Translations under genes and position numbers: made by a program
Notes under the pieces: generated by a model
The model's input: only the letters and a program-made list of their open reading frames with translations
Databases searched by the model: none
Told to the model about the DNA's origin: nothing
Shown here: one piece after another, positions 59,375 to 64,000 of the stretch
Layout: each line of letters opens with the position of its first letter
How positions within the stretch are numbered: the first letter of the stretch is position 1
Assembly: GCF_003711805.1 (NCBI RefSeq)
Contig: NZ_QXCP01000009.1
Coordinates: 496,001 to 560,000 of the forward strand
Source: Brachybacterium sp. EE-P12
GTDB taxonomy: Bacteria > Actinomycetota > Actinomycetes > Actinomycetales > Dermabacteraceae
Direction: 5' to 3'
Length of the DNA: 64,000 nucleotides

Positions 59375-59611
59375 ATGACTCCCGACACTGCAGCTCTGAT
59401 CCGAGACGGCCTCGCGCTCGACGCCGATCAGCGCGCAGTCGTCGCCAACGCTCTGCTCGAGAGTCTTCACGAGGGTGGCGATGTGAACGACGTCGATGCA
59501 GCTTGGCGTGCCGAGGCAACCCGGCGACTGGCCGAGGTGCGTGCCGGTGACGTCGAGCTGGTGGAGGCTGACGAGCACTACGCCCGCCTGCGTGCTTCAC
59601 TCGCCGAATGA
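59375..59611 (+). CDS. Addiction-module antitoxin
   Basis: A 78-aa protein of the putative addiction-module component type: LIRDGLALDADQRAVVANALLESL is the dimerisation/ribbon-helix part, and VDAAWRAEATRRLAEVRAGDVELVEADE is the toxin-wrapping tail. It is coupled to the toxin by ATGA overlap. Its first 60 nt are partly duplicated at 60146-60207. Confidence 0.85.
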   Translation: MTPDTAALIRDGLALDADQRAVVANALLESLHEGGDVNDVDAAWRAEATRRLAEVRAGDVELVEADEHYARLRASLAE

Positions 59612-59925
59612 CCCTGCCCCAGCGCGAACACCCCGAGGCCGCCGCCGAGTTCGACGCCTCCGTGCGCTGGTACCAAGAGCAGGAACCCGGGATCGGCCTG
59701 ATGCTCATCGATCGGGCACAGCAAGCGCGCAAAGACCTCGCTCTCTGGCCGGATGCCGCACCACCGTTCACGACCGCGGACGACGGCACCGTGATCCGCA
59801 GCAAAGCCGTTCGCGGTTACCCGTATCGGATCGTCTACACCGTCGAGCCGGACTCGATTCTGATCCTCGCCTACGCCCACGAGCGCCGCGAACCCGGCTA
59901 CTGGCTCCACCGCCTGAATCACTGA
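59608..59925 (+). CDS. RelE/ParE-family toxin
   Basis: A 105-aa toxin: EHPEAAAEFDASVRWYQEQEPGIG is the N-terminal helical pair, and RSKAVRGYPYRIVYTVEPDSILILAYAHERREPGYW is the conserved C-terminal strand with RxxPY-like and HxRREPGYW motifs, as in ParE-type toxins. The target (gyrase or ribosome-bound mRNA) is unresolved. Confidence 0.87.
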   Translation: MTLPQREHPEAAAEFDASVRWYQEQEPGIGLMLIDRAQQARKDLALWPDAAPPFTTADDGTVIRSKAVRGYPYRIVYTVEPDSILILAYAHERREPGYWLHRLNH

Positions 59926-60060
59926 GCAGGCACGAATGACCACCGCCGCCTGGTTCCGAGACTCCAGAGCACACGGCTGAAGCCACGCCTCTCAGGTAGC
60001 AATGGCCCCGCAGCCCAGGCGGCCTACGCCCTCCCCCTCCCCAGACGTAGACCCCGTGCA

Positions 60061-60119
60061 CCGAGTGCTGCGTTTGGACCGCTATGACGGCCCGAAAGCG
60101 GTCCAAACGCAGCACTCGG
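60061..60119. repeat. Palindromic intergenic repeat, copy 2
   Basis: A 59-nt element with 23-bp perfect arms: CCGAGTGCTGCGTTTGGACC plus GCT at the left, complement at the right. The loop ATGACGGCCCGAA is shared. It lies between the toxin gene and the antitoxin remnant. Confidence 0.9.
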
Positions 60120-60145
60120 CGGCAGTTCGGCGTGGATTCGGAGAC

Positions 60146-60271
60146 ATGACCAAGAACGCCACTGCTCTGATCCGAGACGGCCTCGCGCTCGACGCCGATC
60201 AGCGCGCGATCACTCGTGCGGAGGCGTCGGCAGACTGTCGAGGAACGCCTGCGCCGCCGGCGTGGGGTTGA
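60146..60271 (+). pseudogene. Truncated duplicate of the antitoxin gene
   Basis: ATG 60146 begins MTKNATALIRDGLALDADQRA, and 60164-60207 match 59393-59436 in all 44 bases. Similarity stops abruptly at 60207, three bases before the LysR stop on the other strand, and the frame continues as unrelated sequence to 60271. It looks like a 5' fragment left by recombination next to the palindromic repeat. Confidence 0.75.
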
Positions 60272-61091
60272 AGCTGCTCCATGCAAGGTACTCGATGCGG
60301 GTGGGGCCCGCCGTGAGCGAGATCGTGCGTAGGTCGTCGCTGTCGCCGGGGATCACCGCTGGTGAGAGCAGGGCGACGACGAGCCCCTGTCGGACCAGGT
60401 CGAGCATGAGGTCTGTGCTCATGAACTCGAACGCGACGTCGCGACGGACCCCGGCGGCGTGGAACGCGAGGTCCGAGGGGATGCGGCCGGGCGTTCCCTC
60501 GGGGAAGTCCACGAACACCTCATCGCCCAGGTCCTCCAGCCGCACCCTGCGCCGACCGGCGAGCGGGTGAGCGGCGGAGACGACGGCGACGAGTCGTTCC
60601 CTGGCCAGCACTCGCGTGTCCACGCCCGTCGGCCGCGTGCTGTCGGGCAGGCCGAGCACGGCGACGTCCATGCTGCCCGCACCGATCGCGGCGATGAACT
60701 CGTCGCTGCCGCCGCCCCTGAGCCTGATCCGCACGGCCGGGTGGGCGCGGTGGAACCGCCCGAGCGCGGCGGGGACGTCGATCGTGGTCACTGTCGGGAT
60801 CACGCCGACGGTCAGGGAGCCGCGGATCTGTCCGTTCGCCGCCGCCGCCTCGGAAGCGGCGCGCTCGGCGGCGTCGAGGCTCGCCCGCGCCTGCACGAGG
60901 AACGCCTCACCGGCGGCGGTGAGCTCGACACGGCGGCTGCTGCGGGCGAACAGCGCGACCCCGAGCTCGCGCTCGAGCGCCTTGAGCTGGTGGCTGAGCG
61001 AGGACTGCACCACGAAGCACCGCTCCGCCGCGCGGGTGAAGTTCTTCTCCTCGGCGATGGCGATGACGTACCGCATCTGCTGCAACTCCAT
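60210..61091 (-). CDS. LysR-family transcriptional regulator
   Basis: A 293-aa regulator. The N-terminal helix-turn-helix (MELQQMRYVIAIAEEKNFTRAAERCFVVQSSLSHQLKALERELGVALFAR) is followed by a substrate-binding domain (VGVIPTVTTIDVPAAL, SMDVAVLGLP, GLVVALLSPAVI). It diverges from the EamA exporter gene and probably controls it. ATG 61091 is the family-typical start; ten residues further upstream are not needed. The 3' end abuts the antitoxin fragment. Confidence 0.9.
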   Translation of the reverse strand: MELQQMRYVIAIAEEKNFTRAAERCFVVQSSLSHQLKALERELGVALFARSSRRVELTAAGEAFLVQARASLDAAERAASEAAAANGQIRGSLTVGVIPTVTTIDVPAALGRFHRAHPAVRIRLRGGGSDEFIAAIGAGSMDVAVLGLPDSTRPTGVDTRVLARERLVAVVSAAHPLAGRRRVRLEDLGDEVFVDFPEGTPGRIPSDLAFHAAGVRRDVAFEFMSTDLMLDLVRQGLVVALLSPAVIPGDSDDLRTISLTAGPTRIEYLAWSSFNPTPAAQAFLDSLPTPPHE

Positions 61092-61110
61092 ACACCCATG
61101 GTCACAGTTC

Positions 61111-61130
61111 ATTCTTGCCATGACAACAAT
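61111..61130. promoter_or_regulatory. LysR-type operator
   Basis: ATTCTTG-CCATGA-CAACAAT is an inverted repeat (7 bp with one mismatch, 6-nt centre) containing the T-N11-A core. It lies in the divergent LysR-EamA gap. Confidence 0.55.
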
Positions 61131-61170
61131 CTGTTGGACTCATGGATGAGTGCGGCTCGACGATGGATCC

Positions 61171-62097
61171 ATGAACATCACGCCGACCCGGCCTGCGCCT
61201 GCGGACGCCCCGGCGATCACCCCGCACCGCGTGGGCTGGACGGCGCTGACCGCGATCGCGCCGACGGTGTGGGGCACCACCTACATCGTCACCACGCATC
61301 TGCTGCCCGAGGGCCACCCGCTGTTCGCGGCCATGATGCGGTCCCTCCCCGCCGGGCTGATCGCGCTGCTGATCGCCCGGCGTCTGCCGCGCGGGTCGTG
61401 GTGGTGGAAGAGCTTCGTGCTCGGCACCTTGAACATGGGGGCGTTCTTCCCGCTGCTGTTCGTCGCCGCGCAGGAGCTCCCCGGCGGTGTCGCGGCCACG
61501 CTGGGTGCGGCGCAGCCGATCGTGATCGCTTTCCTGGCGGTGGCGATCCTGCACGAGACGCTGTCCCTCTGGCGCCTCTGCTGGGGAGTGCTCGGCATGG
61601 TCGGCGTCGCGCTCGTCGTCCTCGGCCCGGAGGCGGCCATGTCACCCGTCGGCGTCCTCGCGGGCCTCGCTGGGGCCGCCTCGATGGGAACGGGGGTGGT
61701 GCTCACCAAGAAGTGGGGACGCCCCTCGGGGGTCTCCGCGATCGGTCTCGCCGGATGGCAGCTCACCGCCGCCGGGCTCGTGCTCCTGCTCCCCGCCCTC
61801 CTCGTCGACGGCGTTCCGCCCGGCATCGACGGCGCTGCTGTGCTCGGCTACGCCTGGCTGGGCCTGATCGGTGCGCTGCTGACGTACACGCTCTGGTTCT
61901 CCGGCATCCGTCGCCTGCCCGTGACGGCGACCGCGCTGCTCGGGCTGCTCTCCCCGCTGGTGGCCGCGGTCCTCGGGGCCGCTCTCGCCGGTGAAGCCCT
62001 CACCGCGGTGCAGCTCCTCGGCTTCGCCGCCGCCCTGACCGCGATGGTCGCCGGTCAGCTCCCGTCCCCGACACAGAAAGCACAGGATCCCTCATGA
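61171..62097 (+). CDS. EamA/DMT-family exporter
   Basis: A 308-aa membrane protein with ten predicted helices in two EamA repeats. TVWGTTYIVTTHLLP is the first-repeat opening; GGVAATLGAAQPIVIAFLA and LLGLLSPLVAAVLGAALAGEALT are the repeat-end signatures. DMT exporters move amino acids or drugs. It is preceded by a LysR operator and overlaps the next gene by 4 bp. ATG 61171 has no strong ribosome site. Confidence 0.9.
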   Translation: MNITPTRPAPADAPAITPHRVGWTALTAIAPTVWGTTYIVTTHLLPEGHPLFAAMMRSLPAGLIALLIARRLPRGSWWWKSFVLGTLNMGAFFPLLFVAAQELPGGVAATLGAAQPIVIAFLAVAILHETLSLWRLCWGVLGMVGVALVVLGPEAAMSPVGVLAGLAGAASMGTGVVLTKKWGRPSGVSAIGLAGWQLTAAGLVLLLPALLVDGVPPGIDGAAVLGYAWLGLIGALLTYTLWFSGIRRLPVTATALLGLLSPLVAAVLGAALAGEALTAVQLLGFAAALTAMVAGQLPSPTQKAQDPS

Positions 62098-62744
62098 GAA
62101 TCGCCGTCTTCGGCGCCACCGGCATGGCCGGCGCCGCCATCGTCTCCGAGTCCATCGCCCGAGGACACCAGGTCATCGCGGCATCACGACAGCCCTCCAC
62201 CACCGCCTCTGACGACGACCGCCTCGCAGTGCGGGCCGTCGATGTCGCCGAGCCCGAGGCGGTGGGCCCGGTGCTCGCTGAGGCCGACGCCGCCGTGCTC
62301 ACCATCCGCCTGGCGCCCGGTGAGGAGCACCGGCTCGCGGCGTTGACGCGCGGCGTCCTGGACGTGGCCGGACGCCACGGCACACGAGCCCTCATCGTCG
62401 GCGGCTCCGCGCCGCTGCGCTCACCGAGCCGTCCGGACCGGCTGCTGATCGACGATCCCGAGCATGTCCCCGAGGCGTGGAAGAGGATCGCGCGGGCCAG
62501 CCTCGACCAGTACCACGCCTGCCAGGAGCACCCCTACACCGGGTGGGTATACCTCAGCCCGCCGGCGGTGTTCGAGCCGGGCGAGCGCAGCGGCAGCTAC
62601 CTGCGCGGCACCACCACTCTGCTGACCGATGCGCATGGCGTCTCCCGGATCACCGCACCGGACTTCGCCATCGCCGTGCTGGACGAGCTCGAGAACCCCG
62701 GCGACGACCAGCATTTCACCGTCGCACAGCACCCTGCGTCCTGA
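62094..62744 (+). CDS. NAD(P)-binding atypical SDR (NmrA/YwnB-like)
   Basis: A 216-aa Rossmann protein: MRIAVFGATGMAGAAIVSESIARGHQV is the nucleotide-binding start, VDVAEPEAV is a second conserved position, and WVYLSPPAVFEPGERSGSY resembles the conserved core of the YwnB/anti-repressor-like group. It is coupled (ATGA) to the EamA gene. It may be a reductase or a redox sensor; the substrate is unknown. Confidence 0.87.
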   Translation: MRIAVFGATGMAGAAIVSESIARGHQVIAASRQPSTTASDDDRLAVRAVDVAEPEAVGPVLAEADAAVLTIRLAPGEEHRLAALTRGVLDVAGRHGTRALIVGGSAPLRSPSRPDRLLIDDPEHVPEAWKRIARASLDQYHACQEHPYTGWVYLSPPAVFEPGERSGSYLRGTTTLLTDAHGVSRITAPDFAIAVLDELENPGDDQHFTVAQHPAS

Positions 62745-62764
62745 CCGCGTCCGGCGGCGCCTCG

Positions 62765-62831
62765 TGCACCGAGTGCTGCGTCTGGACCGCTATGACGGCC
62801 CGATAGCGGTCCAGATGCAGCGCTCGGTGCA
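62765..62831. repeat. Palindromic intergenic repeat, copy 3
   Basis: A 67-nt element with 29-bp arms (two mismatches that would be G-U pairs in RNA) and a 9-nt GACGGCCCG centre. It lies 20 bp after the NAD-binding-protein gene, so it may also act as its terminator. Confidence 0.9.
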
Positions 62832-62964
62832 GAGGGGTGGGCGCAGGTGAGCAGCGGGGCGGGGAACACGTGAGCAGCGGGGGCGGGAGCAGGTGAGCCC
62901 CCAGCGGCGGGAGCAGCTCAGCCCCGGGCGTGACCAGCCACCCCACGGCCCCCACACCCCCGAG

Positions 62965-62970
62965 TACACT
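62965..62970 (+). promoter_or_regulatory. -10 box of the GH2 gene
   Basis: TACACT lies 5 bp before the LacI-type palindrome. It gives a leader of about 60 nt. Confidence 0.5.
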
Positions 62971-62974
62971 CGGC

Positions 62975-62988
62975 CGTGAACGTTCACG
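62975..62988. promoter_or_regulatory. LacI-family operator
   Basis: CGTGAACGTTCACG is a perfect 14-bp palindrome with the central CG expected for LacI/GalR regulators. It sits at the predicted transcription start of the GH2 gene, so repression is likely. Confidence 0.65.
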
Positions 62989-63002
62989 ACACGACGCCGT
63001 GA

Positions 63003-64000
<998 letters not shown>

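Noticed and set aside
62840..62940. CRISPR-like or minisatellite array of GTGAGC-type units
   Set aside because: Short, irregular, GC-rich repeats of GTGAGCAGCGGGG type without constant unit length or spacers; treated as low-complexity intergenic sequence.

Overview
High-GC actinobacterial chromosome (long GC-rich genes, WhiB-family regulator, many leaderless genes, WXG100 protein, PHO-box-like and IdeR/DtxR-like sites). The gene content is what I would expect of Dermabacteraceae such as Brachybacterium, but that assignment is inference. No rRNA, CRISPR array, insertion sequence or phage was seen; there is one tRNA.

Layout. 1-7.6 kb holds a conserved actinobacterial block (CoA-type NUDIX hydrolase, nth, Crp-family regulator, metallo-beta-lactamase-fold hydrolase, RidA, DUF4177, WhiB4-like, PonA2-like PBP, metallophosphoesterase), in the order remembered for the M. 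tuberculosis Rv3672c-Rv3683 region, followed by tRNA-Pro(CGG). 8.4-15.2 kb holds an NlpC/P60 hydrolase, a GH20 hexosaminidase, a LytR_C protein, a large CshA-repeat-like surface protein and a maltokinase. 19.3-39.2 kb is a large wall-glycopolymer (teichoic-acid-like) locus: Stealth phosphotransferase, GlfT2-like galactofuranosyltransferase, two CDP-glycerol-type polymerases, an IspD/SDR pair probably making a CDP-polyol, GT4 and GT2 glycosyltransferases, a pyruvyltransferase/glycosyltransferase fusion, an SGNH protein, a TagGH exporter and an OafA-like acyltransferase. Tandem 11-bp GTTCACC-type repeats resembling PhoP boxes lie at two of its promoters. An alcohol dehydrogenase and an iron-regulated siderophore-interacting protein follow.

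The most notable feature is a dispersed Wadjet/Mks-type SMC system. A JetC-like SMC ATPase (15.8-19.2 kb), a DUF4194/JetB protein (41.6-42.3 kb) and a DUF3375/JetA protein (47.2-48.8 kb) all lie on the minus strand in the canonical A-B-C order. They are separated by the glycan locus and by a plus-strand cluster of membrane proteins, an alkyltransferase-like protein, a WXG100 protein and two partners. Each jet gene has its own leaderless promoter; no JetD nuclease is in the window. The gene just downstream of jetC and the WXG100 gene share an 18-bp palindrome, ATGGGGAG-N2-CTCCCCAT, placed almost identically relative to their -10 boxes.

49-62.7 kb is accessory metabolism: one sugar ABC transporter; a SorC-type regulator divergent from an operon of FAD oxidoreductase, Ugp-like ABC transporter and alkaline-phosphatase-superfamily enzyme; a ParE/RelE-type toxin-antitoxin pair with a truncated antitoxin copy nearby; and a LysR regulator divergent from an EamA exporter and an NAD-binding protein. 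The window ends inside a GH2 beta-galactosidase behind a LacI-type palindrome. Three copies of a roughly 60-bp palindromic intergenic repeat (52.3, 60.1, 62.8 kb) are confined to this accessory part.
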